From contig CM067443.1 in assembly GCA_034508935.3 (NCBI GenBank), positions 8,226,565-8,290,564 on the forward strand: a stretch of 64,000 nt of DNA. Reading direction: 5' to 3'. Below, piece by piece: positions 1 to 60,455 of this stretch. A program made the translations under genes and the position numbers. How positions within the stretch are numbered: the stretch's first letter is position 1; every line of letters starts with the position of its first letter. The notes below the pieces were generated by a model. That model was not told the DNA's origin. It searched no databases and saw only the letters and a list, made by a program, of their open reading frames with translations. Source of the DNA: Berghia stephanieae (lineage: Eukaryota; Mollusca; Gastropoda; Nudibranchia; Aeolidiidae).

Positions 1-3000
1 TTTTTTTCCTCTATAAGGGAATTCTCTGTATGAATACTTTTCGAGGAAAAAAGAAACAACAACTCAACCAACCAACCTAAAAACAATAAAAACAAAAACA
101 AACAAAAAATAATAATAAAAACAAACTCAACCCCCTCCCCTCCACAAAAATAAAAACAAACAAAAACCAGAAAGCAATATGCACATATTTGCACATGTAA
201 ACAGACATAATAAGCAGTAAGCAAATACATACGTGTGTGTATTTGCCAATAATTTAATATCGCAAATAATAACTGGCCACATTTGGCAATCACCGAGATG
301 CATGGATCAGAATTTTTCTGTAGTTAAAGACAAATTCTAATCAAACTCGTCATGTGAATACGGAGTCTGCAACAATTATAGATAATGATTAATAGCCTAC
401 GTATCAAGGACCTTTTAAGTATTAAAACCAAAGCCTATACTTTCTCCTGACGGAAACACAGATTTTATTATTATTGGAAAACACATGCATCGTCTTCCGC
501 GATCTGATTTTAGTTTTGGAAAATGGCCCCAATTCTACTCTATCGTCACAAAATACGTATATCGCCCATTCCAACGAACCAGTCAGGACCCTTACATTTC
601 ACCAAATCAACAAATAACACACCTCCCCAAATTAGTGAGAAAAATAAAAATAGAATGTCAAGGAAAGTTCAAATGGACTAAACGCACTTCGTTTCTGGTG
701 CACACATAGAGGTTTATCGAAGTTTTAAAACAATCGATTTATGAAATTGCGATCTGGTTGAAGGATAATTTCACCCCAGATAAAAGGAACCAGATCAATT
801 TTCTCAGTTTTGCAATGTCTTAGACTATTTGATACCGTGGAGGTTATGCTCTATAGCAATGCAATACATTAACTTCACAGGTTAACAATAGGGACTATGC
901 TAGATTCAGCCCTGATTTGATTTATGTAAGGGTAGGGCAAAATACCACCTTTTTTATAAGTATTGCTTTGGCAGGCCCATTAAGGCAATTTCACCATTTG
1001 CCATGCCATAGTAATGGCGGCCATATTGTTCGGACCTACACTGTGTTCACAAGACTCTTACTTTGACACATTGAGCGATGTAAACGAACACACCTTTTTA
1101 TGGATGTACGTATACTTTAGCAACGACGTGTTAATAACATTTTTACATTGTTTTGGTACATCAAAACATGCTGCAAACGTTATACTCTTTATTTAATAAA
1201 AATGCTCTCTGTAATCTGCTTTTGCGAGTGAAGAAATGAACTCATGTCGGTGTGAGCTCTTCTTGAAACAAATTAGTGAAAAGCAAATTCGGTGATTTGT
1301 TGCACATCTCGCCAAATAATTTTACAAATTCAGCTTAAGTTTTTAAGTATTTTCCCAAGAAAATTGCATGAAAAGCAGAAATCTGCTTTCATTTGAATAT
1401 ATTTCTTTCAATCAATCTTGTGGACAAGGGACAGACGCCATCTTGGATTCTTTCTCAGAATTCTGAAATTTTTCAATTTTGAAGAAAATGGACTGAGAAA
1501 CTGGTCTCAAATCATGCATATTGAATCATTTCAATACACGGCTGAGCATTGTTCATAAATTTGATAGACAATTCTCATAGTTAATTTCAAAATCCAATAA
1601 AATTCATTCTGAAATGCATTCTTCATGGAAAACAATTTTGGAACTCAACTTGAGAAATTAATCACACAAATTTGACGTTATTTTGCTTGATATTGTTCTG
1701 CTTATCAAACAAACTAGTTATCGGCTTGAATAGCTATGTAAAATTTTCAAGAATTTTGCGCCTCATGTCGCGAATATTTTAAACATGAATTTTTTAGTTT
1801 TACTCATTGAGGATAGTAAGCCAAAATCACAAAAAACCGTATGATGGGATATTTTCTTGGAGAAAAAGATTTGTTTTGATGTTATAATTGAAAGTGTACC
1901 ATCGAAATTTCAATGCTTTTTGAGTCTTTACATATTTGACTTTCAAATGACCTTGCAATGACAAGGATTGTAGATGGACCCATTTTTGAAAAAAGAGCTT
2001 AAAATATATCTTAATTTTGTCAAAAGTAACTTACTCTCCTTGTTATAAGTTGCATAATAACCACCATTGCGTATTTTTTATAATGGTATACGTATATTGT
2101 TTCTGTCAGAATTATGTTTTCAAGTTTCTAGCTATAACTGTCTCGTGTTTTTGAAAAAAAAATCACTTAACTATAAAATAACTTTCATTTAATGAATGCA
2201 CACAGTTTTGATTAAGTATAAAAGAACCACTTTCAAATATTTCAATATCTTCTCTCATCTCATTTTGTCACAGATAGCTAGGACATGAAATTAAAATTCC
2301 GTGAATGTACCATATTCTTCTGCAATATGATGATTTTTATATAATTTGCCTCTTTTTCTATGGGAGGATACTACTTGATTGAATGACAAACAATTTTCTT
2401 GTAATTCTCTTATAATTAATTGTTTTCCTACATTTTATCAGCCTATCAGTTCGTGGAATAAATTATCAATCATGTTTCTTTTGGAGAATTTTTTATTTTT
2501 ATTTTCAAAAGTAGTTAAAGCATCAATTGTAAATTGACTCTTACAGTACCTTGTTTGCATTGGATTGTTTACATTCAAGCAATCCCATATTTTTTAACAT
2601 CATTGAATGTGTTTCAGCCTAAAATTTTTTATACAGATTCCTCAGGTCTGTAGGATTAATTTGGTATGTGACTTGTCAGTTTTTTTGGGGGACCCATTTT
2701 TAATAATTGACGTTTTTTCTTTCAAAATTCATACTTATGAATTAACAACTCGAGCTCAATCCCCACGTAACTAAATTTATTACTAATAATAAGTAAGTTC
2801 CTTTCTGTGTATACTTTTTAATTATTTATGATCTCTTCATTTGATAATTAGAAAAGGAAATTGTGGATCAAGAGAATAAAAAGAAGAAAATTAATATATA
2901 ACGACTTAATAAATTTCAAGAAATTTCACTCCATTGTTGACTTTATTTTTATTATGGAAGTTTGTTTGGGAATGAACCTTATTTAATAAGTCTTTTTAAA

Positions 3001-3186
3001 AACATGCAAAATTTAACTTTGACACAAGAAAGGTCTATATTTGCATTTTCTTATCTTTGGACCAATTGATTTTAATATATTCTTTATGTGGCTACATAGG
3101 AATCTGAATTTTCAAGAATTGTTTTATATGTTTCACAATTAAAGTTTTGTCATCAAAGATGTTTCATAGATATTAGTTATGTATTA
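1..3186. other. AT-rich non-coding stretch
   Basis: No ORF here resembles a known family and I find no mobile-element ends. The only landmarks are an ATGGCGGCC sequence near 1014 and GCCATCTTGG near 1438, both resembling YY1 core sites. They could mark a CHD1 promoter or first exon, but nothing else supports that. Confidence 0.4.
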
Positions 3187-3487
3187 TTATTTTTATTTTG
3201 AATTTATAATGTAAGCATTTGAGTGTATTCCTCTTTGTTTGGTTTTGTGCTTGTGTCTGGATGAGACTTATAGGTGATTTCAAATTAAGTACATTGGTGG
3301 TATGCTCTTGGAATCTACATCTGATCACTATTTGTTCTCAGTTCCCTTTGTCTTACTTTTTCTTGGGTGCTTTAATTGTGATTCTAGAACTTTTTACTAT
3401 CCCATTTTCTTCCTTTTTACTGGCGCTGATATAACCTAAATGTGTTGCAAGCGCCGTAAAACTCTTAAAAACAAAACAAAAACAAAC
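3187..3487 (+). mobile_element. SINE family A, 5'-truncated copy
   Basis: Shares its last 300 bp with full copies at 10730 and 23316: TTTGAGTGTATTCCTCTTTG, TCTTGGAATCTACATCTGAT, and the end TACTGGCGCTGATAT...AAGCGCCGTAAAA plus a CAAA-rich tail. The terminal hairpin stem is GGCGCT (3422-3427) / AGCGCC (3450-3455). Confidence 0.85.
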
Positions 3488-3864
3488 ATAGATATTAGGT
3501 TGTTCGATATTTATTTGAATATATTTTAGAAAATGTGTAAGGAATAAAACTCAGAAATGATAAACTTTCATTGCCTTATTGGCAAATTTATTGGGAAATC
3601 TGAAAATTTTTTTAACTGTCTTAATCCAGTAGTCGCTTGTCTGACACGAGCTGGAACTTTTTTGGCTGGGTGAAAAATTGAGTGGCACCCAGGCAAACAT
3701 CCAGGCACTTGAGCATGTGCATATTGTTGTTTACTTCATCTTACTCTTTGTGGTGAGGGTTGGATTCAAACTGATGATTGTGAAGCAAGATAAAAGCTAC
3801 GTGAAGGTATTAAGAGAGGTGACAAAAGTATAAGGACGAGAGAAAAGTCAAGAATAAAATGGGA

Positions 3865-4080
3865 GGGATTGCAAGTTAAGGATAGTATTTTTAATTGGGA
3901 TTCCTCTAGGAAGCTCAAACAAGCCGGTTTGATGTATTGCATTGTTTGTGAGGATAAAATTAATTATGGGAGAAGTTAGAGAACTCTATCAAAGGACATC
4001 AAGAGACCTAATTACTAGTCACATAAAGCAACATAAACTTAATGAGTCTTTATAAGTGACTCAACCTATGTTAATGGCAA
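3865..4080 (+). pseudogene. Possible BED-finger transposase remnant
   Basis: A short frame reads WDSSRKLKQAGLMYCIVCED then KINYG, resembling the CxxC half of BED-type zinc fingers at the N-terminus of hAT-like transposases; His-containing codons follow in another frame. No element ends are recognised. The rest of 3488-5018 shows nothing I can name. Confidence 0.3.
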
Positions 4081-5018
4081 TGTTTTTGAATTTATTGAAA
4101 ATCGAAGATAGTGAGGTTACAATTGTCCCGGAAAAAAATTCTCAACTGTATGGGGCACCTACAAATTTTATGACACAAACTGAATATGAGGATATTTTAT
4201 AATCATTAGGTGATATTTTTGGAAAATTTATGTTTAGGTTACGTAGTTGTTTGTATAGATATTGTAAATAGTGCAATTTTTCCCCTAAACCTTTTGATAA
4301 AGCTGGACAGTCGGAACACTTGTTGGAAGCTTTGTTTCTTCTATACATATTTGTGTACCTTTTTGCATCCGAGAGCATTTTTTATGCTATAGATGTGCTT
4401 AAGTTATATTTATTTTTCTTCTTGGAGTTCTGTTTAGATATTATTTTCAGTATAGGAAATATTTATTTGTGTATCCAAAGTTTTTTTTCACTTGGACATT
4501 CATCCTGAATTTTACAGTTAATCTTATATATTTGGCAAATTGGATTTTTTGTAACACTAAGGTTCTGAAACCACTTAACCAACAGTCACCAATGGTTTGT
4601 GTGTGTTGTGAGATTGATTAGACATTGGGATGATTTTATCGAAAAATCAAATATGTTTCGTCAAATCACATTGAAAACAGACACCATCATTTTTAGCATT
4701 TGTGTTCTGTAACAACCTTCCGGAAGGCCACTATGAGAATGAGGTGGGAGTACTTGATTGAATCGATACCAGTTGGTGATAATCGAGTGAAATATATAAG
4801 ATATTAAATGTAGAAAATATTATCCATGCCCTTATAAAAAGCTCCATGTAGTTCTTTTATGAAGTCTAAAAATATATTGTCTATTAAGACAAAAGAAATC
4901 GAGTTAAAATTTTATCTAACACTTGAATCATAAATTTTGAGTCATCGACTTATCATCATGCTCATTTTATGGAACAGATAGTTATGCTTGTCTAAATATA
5001 CTACTAGATTAGAAATAC

Positions 5019-5699
5019 ATATATTGGCTATTAAGCTTAACTGCTGGTCAAAATTACTTCGCGATGGTGGTGAACGAATCGGCGATCTCAAGAAGTGGGT
5101 GAGAGAGGGATCTAGAAATGACTTTGGGTTTGAAACGAATATTTTTGTGTTCGTGGATAGCTCACACGGTAGAGCCACGCTCTCACCTGCCAGGCGGAGT
5201 TGTCGTACCAATAAGGTCGCAGGTTCAAACCCCACCACCGCCGCGAAAAATTTTTTTTATTCTCTATTGTCTTCTGGCACTTTTCTACTCACTTCATATC
5301 TTGTTGTTACCAACATAAGTGCCTGCTCCACTCACTTTTCTGAATTAAAAATTCACCCCATACACCGGAGCATACTCAATGTCTCAATTGTTTCTATGTT
5401 ATATGTTTGTGATGAGAATATTGGCTATTAAGCTTAACTGCTGGTCAAAATTACTTCGCGATGGTGGTGAACGAATCGGCGATCTCAAGAAGTGGGTGAG
5501 AGAGGGATCTAGAAATGACTTTGGGTTTGAAAGAATATTTTTGTGTTCGTGGATAGCTCACACGGTAGAGCCACGCTCTCACCTGCCAGGCGGAGTTGTC
5601 GTACCAATAAGGTCGCAGGTTCAAACCCCACCACCGCCGCGAAAAAAATTTTTTATTCTCTATTGTCTTCTGGCACTTTTCTACTCACTTCATATCTTG
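5019..5699 (+). mobile_element. tRNA-like SINE family T, tandem dimer with 14-bp target duplication
   Basis: Two units in tandem (about 5019-5400 and 5410-5699) start ATTGGCTATTAAGCTTAACT. Each carries a tRNA-like Pol III promoter: A box TAGCTCACACGGTAGAGC and B box GGTTCAAACCCC. The dimer is bounded by TAGATTAGAAATAC at 5005-5018 and again at 5700-5713, a clean target-site duplication around both units together. The linker between units is the same as in the seven-unit array at 44602-47222. Confidence 0.88.
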
Positions 5700-5712
5700 T
5701 AGATTAGAAATA

Positions 5713-6847
5713 CAGTAAAACGACTTTAAACTGAAAGAAGCTAAACCGAAAAATACCTTAAACCGCAAAGAATTAATAAATTGTACTAGTTTCTTCATTA
5801 TCTTTGTACTAATTCTTACGATGAACCGAAATACTTCTAAGCAGGACTTTCTTTAAACCGAAACAACTTGAGAACACCTTCCCTTTTCTCTCTTTATTTT
5901 TCTTCAAAAATTCGGGAAGGTGGCCACACGTAATAATGCCCGGCGATAATGAACAAAGGGCGTAAGTACCTATAAGATGAAAGTGAGTGGTGGGGTGGGG
6001 GTAGGCAAACAATTCAATCACTGAACTTGGGCTTGGCCAACACCACAATCGCACAGATTGGAAAAGGAAGACATCAGGTGACTGGCAGGCGAAAAATGAG
6101 GAAAGAGGGGGAGTTGGGGTGTAGAATCACGCCAGCGAGATGTTCTTGCTCGTTTGTTGATGCTTTGGATTTTCAACACGACAATAAGGGGCTGGGTGGG
6201 TGCGTGTGTGTGTGGGGGGGAGGGGAGGGTTGACAACTTATCATTGATATGCCATTTTATTTCCACTTTGTTTAAATATGCGTGTATGAGGGGGGGTGGG
6301 GGGATGCTATGTAATTAGGTCTTTGACCTTATGGCTTTTCAACAAAAGAGGGGTGTGTAGTAGAGAGCTTAGCATTGACACGCCTTTTCATTTCCATTTC
6401 ACTTCACCTCTGACTTTGAGTAGTTGCTCATCATTCATTATCAATTATCGCACAAGAACTTTCGATCTTATTTTAGCTTTACATTTTACTAAAAGAAAGC
6501 TGTTGGAGTTTAAAATCGAAATACTATGTGAAGTCGATGATAAAAAAGTTGAGCAAGAAGGAGATATGTAAAAAACATGGCACCCCGAACTCAACTCTTT
6601 CAACACTTTGATTGGAAAACGAAAACCCCCCAAAAAATTGTGTTATAAAAAAAATTTATAAAAGGTTACAAAGACAGCATTTATTCAACAAGGCGAAACC
6701 CATGATACGATTAAATGAACAAATTTCTTAAATAGTTACTACCCTTGGAAAAACATGGCAAAACGGGAACTTTTTTTAAAACCAAAATGTCTTTAAACCG
6801 AAATGGTATAGAATGTCCCCAAAATTTCGGTTTAAAGTAATTCTACT
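5713..6847. mobile_element. Non-autonomous TIR element, pogo/Tigger-like ends
   Basis: Left end TA-CAGTAAAACGACTTTAAAC is mirrored at the right end by GTTTAAAGTAATTCTACT. AAACCGAAA motifs recur inside both ends (5757, 5852, 6795, 6829). TA at the left and the CAGTA start suggest a pogo-like Tc1/mariner relative. The interior has no transposase. It abuts the SINE dimer, sharing the TAC at 5711-5713. Confidence 0.65.
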
Positions 6848-7359
6848 ATAAATAGAAATATAAAAACATTTTGTGTCTATAGAAAAAATATGAAAGCAGA
6901 TTGTTGTAATGATAGATCGGATTTGACCTGTTTTTATTAGTTAATTCCATAGCTACTTTTAGAACATGCCAAACAAAAAGGTCAGTCCAACAGTGGTTAT
7001 TTATCCCAATTATTTGACACTGATGAAGGAATTGTATTGCAACACTTTACATCACTATTTAAAAAAATTATTCTTTCATTTTGTTCTGTTACAATGCTGA
7101 CTTCAGAGTGTTGTATGCACCATAAAGCAAATAAAATTGAACAGACAATTTTTGAGTTAGAATTCATGATGTTTTCGACCCAACTTTCCGACTTGATTTA
7201 AAATGCTTAAGATTAAATTTAACAAAATAATTATTTTAGTCATGTGACACTAAAAATGACCTGCTTTTGTGATCCAGCTCCAATTAGAAATCTATTAAGT
7301 AGTTCATAGAATTTTAAAAGTATTTTTCAATTTTTTAATTTTTGCTTAAAAAAATTTAG

Positions 7360-55911
<48,552 letters not shown>

Positions 55912-57773
55912 CACTAGCTATGCCCCAGGACAGGAAGGACGTCACCTAGATACTCTTATCCCATTTATGAATAAGTCCCATTAAAAATTACCAGGTAAAT
56001 GGTATAGCCAAGGTGGGATACCTGATTAGGGTTGGCATTTTGTTTTGTGTTCGTTTTTTTTTGTTTTTTTTGACAGTACTTTAATTTTGATTAATGATGA
56101 TTTGGTTGTTCTTGAAAATTGTTGATGATCTTCCAACCTCCTGTATTATTTACAGTCTTTGCTGTTGTGAAAGTTTCACATCAGAAAACTTGTTTTAAAT
56201 GAAAAGTAAGGTTGCTTATTAATTTTTAAAAATTAGCAAGTCTCAATACTATATGAAAGGTTTGTTTATTTTGGTTTTGAGATAGATTTAAACAAACTTA
56301 TATATTAAAAACTTTTTGTATTATAAATAAGGAGCGTTTCAATTGGTTGCAAATCCTGTCTGAATAATAGTGTCATCTTGTGAAAAAAGTATTTGCCATA
56401 ATTTAAATGAGCATGGATATAAAAATGGGAATTATATGAGATACATCAAGAAGTTTAATCGCTTGTCAAACCAAAAAGTATTAAGAGTTGATAACTATTC
56501 ATGATTAAACATTATAATCTCTTCTGTATAAAAGATTGGGTTTTTTAAAAATCTTTTGCGTTGAAATTGACTTCAGATTTCAATTTTAAAAATATTTTAA
56601 AATTAAAATTACCTACTGCTCACTGTTCCCATATTTTCATGATTTAAATTACGTACAATTCTCACGTACAGCTTTCAGTTGTCTAATCATGGTAAGACTT
56701 AAGTAATATAGTCAAGCTTTCATTCCTTCTTGGTTTCCTCCAGTGCACAATTTTGAACAGCTTTGTTCATCTTAATCCTCGTTCCCCATCCTTCCACAGA
56801 GAGTAGGTGAATTCTTTTTTCTTTTTTTTTCCCCATTTATTTTGTAAATAATTGTACATAGTTTCATATTTGGGTTGACAGAGGTTTGATTTATCCACTT
56901 TCATCGTTTGTGCTGAACTGCTACTTATTTAGAAGTGATGTTTGTTAAATGAAACCCGCCTTCATGCTTAAGTTTTAAGCAAATAGAATTGAAAAGAGTA
57001 AACCCAACCATTCCTATCCGTGATTCCTTCCTGTCGTGGTGGCATTTATAACTCATTCCATCATCATCATCATCAATCATCATTCATTCATTTCGTTCAT
57101 CAGATTATCCTCTTTCCCTCCATCCATCCATATTATATAATTCACCTTTTATATGAAATGGCAAATTCCAGACATAGTCTCTCAATGTTATTTAACAACT
57201 AAGTCATATTCAAATCTCAAAACTTGTCAAGATTTTGTTTGATTGAGCAAAAGGTGAATACTCTAAACCAATTCAATTTCAAGACTTTGTAAGAAAGAAT
57301 TGCTTAAGGGTCAATCCTCCAGAAAGTATCAAATAAATCCATTAGTGTATTTTGAGGGCCCCTGTATAATAGAGAAACACTTGTCCCTTTTTAAACCATT
57401 GTCCTTTAAGACATCTATTGCTGTGGTGGTATTTTATTTTTAGTTAGTTTTGTCTCTCTTAATTTTCTTAGTTTTTGTATGACTGATGGTTTAAAACCCC
57501 AAACATTTCTTTTCAAATTTCTAATTTTTATTGGAGAGGCTTAGCGCACTCGTATTTTGTTCTCACATTTTGAAAGACTCACCCTCAGGCTGTCTTATAT
57601 TTACCGTTATGGCTTGAGAATTGAATAGAACAGCCTCACATATTCTAATGATGCTAGTCTAGATGAAAATCTTGACCAATGAATATAATGGCTGTGAAAA
57701 AATAAACACTACATCAGGAGATATTTGTCCGCTAACCCCTCTTCAGTTAATAGGATGGCTGAAAGAATGGATA
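55912..57773 (+). other. Probable CHD1 3' untranslated region
   Basis: AT-rich sequence after the stop with no coding resemblance. AATAAA hexamers at 57332-57337 and 57701-57706 are candidate polyadenylation signals; others lie further out (for example near 58774 and 60375), so the true end of the transcript cannot be set from sequence alone. Confidence 0.5.
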
Positions 57774-58085
57774 TCTGGGTGGGGTTCCTGATATCATTTG
57801 TGTATATGTGTGTGTGTGTGTGTGTGTATGTGTGCACTCTTAAAATTTGAGTGTGTTCCTCTTAGTGGAGACCTGTCCTTGTGTCTGGATGAGACATTTA
57901 GGTGAAATACTTTCATAGTGTGCTCTTGGAATCTACATCTGTTTCCTATTTGAATTAATTCCCCTTTGTTTCACCTTTTCTTGGGTGCTTTCATTGTTAT
58001 TCTGGAACTTTTTACTATTCCATTTTCTTACTTTTTACTGGCGCTGATATGACCTTAGTGTGTTGCAAGCGCCGTAAAACCTTTA
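57774..58085 (+). mobile_element. SINE family A, internally deleted copy
   Basis: Begins CTGGGTGGGGTTCCTGA, passes through a TG microsatellite, resumes at TTTGAGTGTGTTCCTCTTAG and ends TACTGGCGCTGATATGACC...AAGCGCCGTAAAACC. Terminal hairpin intact. It may mark the end of the CHD1 3' UTR. Confidence 0.8.
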
Positions 58086-58089
58086 AAAA

Positions 58090-59654
58090 CTGAAAAAAAA
58101 AACCCGAAAAAGAATGAGTTTAGTTGGAATGATTCTCGTTGTATATTTTGTTCTTCTTATAGACTGTTTATAAATTTGTTTTTGTTTCACACTTTTGCAA
58201 GCATTTTGCAGTAATTGCAGATCCATGGGGGTTATGAGAAATTCAAACGTGAAATTTGATTTTTAAAAAGTTTTTGTGAATATTTTCTTTCAAATGCTTT
58301 TTAAAAAATCATATAATGGATTATGCCATGATTTAAAACAAAATTATTTTGGAAGTTGATTGCTCAGAAAACATTTTATATCTTTATCACTGGATTTGTT
58401 TTCTTGATAATTCAAAAGTTAACGAACAAGTGCAGCGGTGTAATTTTGAACTATGAAAATGACAGAGTATTGACAATGTTTGGAATCTGCCATATTTGTT
58501 GTATTATCTTATTGTGCCAGCTCTTTCACTCTTCTTGATACACAGAATGGTGGATGAAAGGCCAGAAAACAGCAATCCGCATGGGTTTAAGTTCCTAATT
58601 AGAGACGTTTTATTATTGTACTAGGCAATTATATCAGAATCAGTAATGCGTCATGATGCAGTGCTAGTTTCTGCAGCAACCTCACGTTCAAAACGTGAAA
58701 TACAAACATGATTTTTTTTTTAATGACCTGGTCTGTAGAAATTCTTAGTTTCCTATTAATATTAAGTTGAAATAAAGGAATAAACAAAACTAATCAATAG
58801 CATTAATTGACGATAGGTCTGTCCTACTGTGACAAAACATCCCATTGTCATTTAAGTCAGACAACTCTTATTTCATATATCGATCCATTAAAATGACCTC
58901 ACACTGGTCCTAAAAATAAATAAAAATCTTTAACCCGAGATTGCAAGATATTGCAAGAAGTCTGTCCAGGTCTAAGACTTTGTGGCAAGTTAGAGGGTCA
59001 TCTTAATCGATGAATGACACAAAATTCTGACCCAATGAGATCAGTCCATCATGGAAGGTGATAGAAAAGGTAAATTGTTTATTGCACCTGTTTGATCATA
59101 GATCCTCATGGATTGATTTCATTGGTATAGGACTAGTGCTGTTTTGGTAAGAGTTCATGTTAATATTAAACTCAGGAGACTTCTCTTTTTCTTTCTTTCC
59201 TTCCTTTTTTTTTTTTTTTTTTTTGTTGGTGTGCGGTCTTAAATTAAGGAACATTGGTCAACAAAATTAGACTTAAATTTAATTTTACGTTGTCTACGAA
59301 TATAAATGTGGAATTGGCTCTAAGCAATTAAGAGTTCAGTATGCAATGATGTGCATAGAACCAATGATTGGACTTAGTCAATCCTTGCTTCAAGTCCTCT
59401 CATTGGTTCAGTGTTAAATCCATCATCGAATACGTTTGTTAAAGGTGAGATTTCAAGGTACGATTGAGTTGAGTGGCAAGTGTCAATGGTGGTGTTTTGA
59501 TGGGTACTTGGTCAATTTTATATACTTAGTTTAAGATGTATTGTTGCTGAATCATGATGACAATGATGTACATAATTTAATTTTACTGTGTTCATTGCGT
59601 GAATGTGTGGGTTGGTTTATGAGGTTGATTACATTTGAATGGCTCAAACAAGTA
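58090..59654. other. 3' flank, nothing recognised
   Basis: AT-rich sequence with a poly-T run near 59205-59224 and an AATAAA cluster near 58774-58789. No coding resemblance. Confidence 0.55.
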
Positions 59655-60056
59655 CAGTGTAACCTCGGTATAACAGTGATGGTGGGACCAGCCTAAAATC
59701 CCTATTATAACTATAACCAAGTCCTGTTATTGCCTAATTTCAAGGGAAATAATCCAAATGGCCTCAATCACCATTTAAAATGATGTAGGATAGACTAGTA
59801 GCATTTATGAACTAGGCCTAGCCTAGCTCTCGGTTGCCTTTAGCTGTAGGCTTAGCTGAGCGTAATGTAGGCTAATACATTAGAGTTATTGAGTGGGTAC
59901 TGCATCCCTGTTATAACCGATAAGGCTCTTAAAAGTCGGCCTGTAAATGTTACTAAAGGCAACTAGGGAGAGAAAAAAAAAATCCCTGGATTTTAAAGAC
60001 CCCTGCTATAACCGGCTGCCTGCTTTATCCGGAATTGTTATACTTGGGTTTCATTG
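59655..60056. mobile_element. Short TIR element (MITE), pogo/Tigger-like
   Basis: TA on both sides (59653-59654, 60057-60058). Left end CAGTGTAACCTCGGTATAAC, right end GTTATACTTGGGTTTCATTG, imperfect inverted repeats. CTATAACCG motifs repeat inside both ends. 402 bp, non-coding. Confidence 0.75.
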
Positions 60057-60455
60057 TAATTGGGAGAGTTTGTGTAAATTGATGGGTATTGGGATACTGA
60101 GAGTTTCGATTTAATATTGTAGTTTGCTGGTGCTCATAAAAAAATGTACAAAATGGAATGGTCATGATGTTGTGTTAATATGTGCGTTGTGTGAATGGTT
60201 TGACATAAGAATTGGAACAAAATTTGTAAGAAGTGAGAAAGGAATTATAGATGATTAGCGCTGTGGTCTGATTTTTGTTGCAGCCCCAAATCCCTGTTTT
60301 CAACTGCTCTTGTTCATGTGAAATTAATACATATATGATAATATTGTTATGTACGATGAATTGAAAAAAATAAAAATAAATTTATTGTTTTGAGATATGT
60401 TTTCTTTTTAAAATTTGTTCAATGGTTTGAATTTTGTTAGCTTGCAATTATTTGG

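Noticed and set aside
1014-1196. 60-codon ORF starting MAAILFGPTLCSQ as CHD1 first exon
   Set aside because: No resemblance to the acidic CHD1 N-terminus and no convincing donor in the right phase.
5156-5250. Possible genuine tRNA gene
   Set aside because: A and B boxes are present, but the sequence between and around them does not fold as a cloverleaf, it has no matching acceptor stem, and it recurs in every SINE unit.
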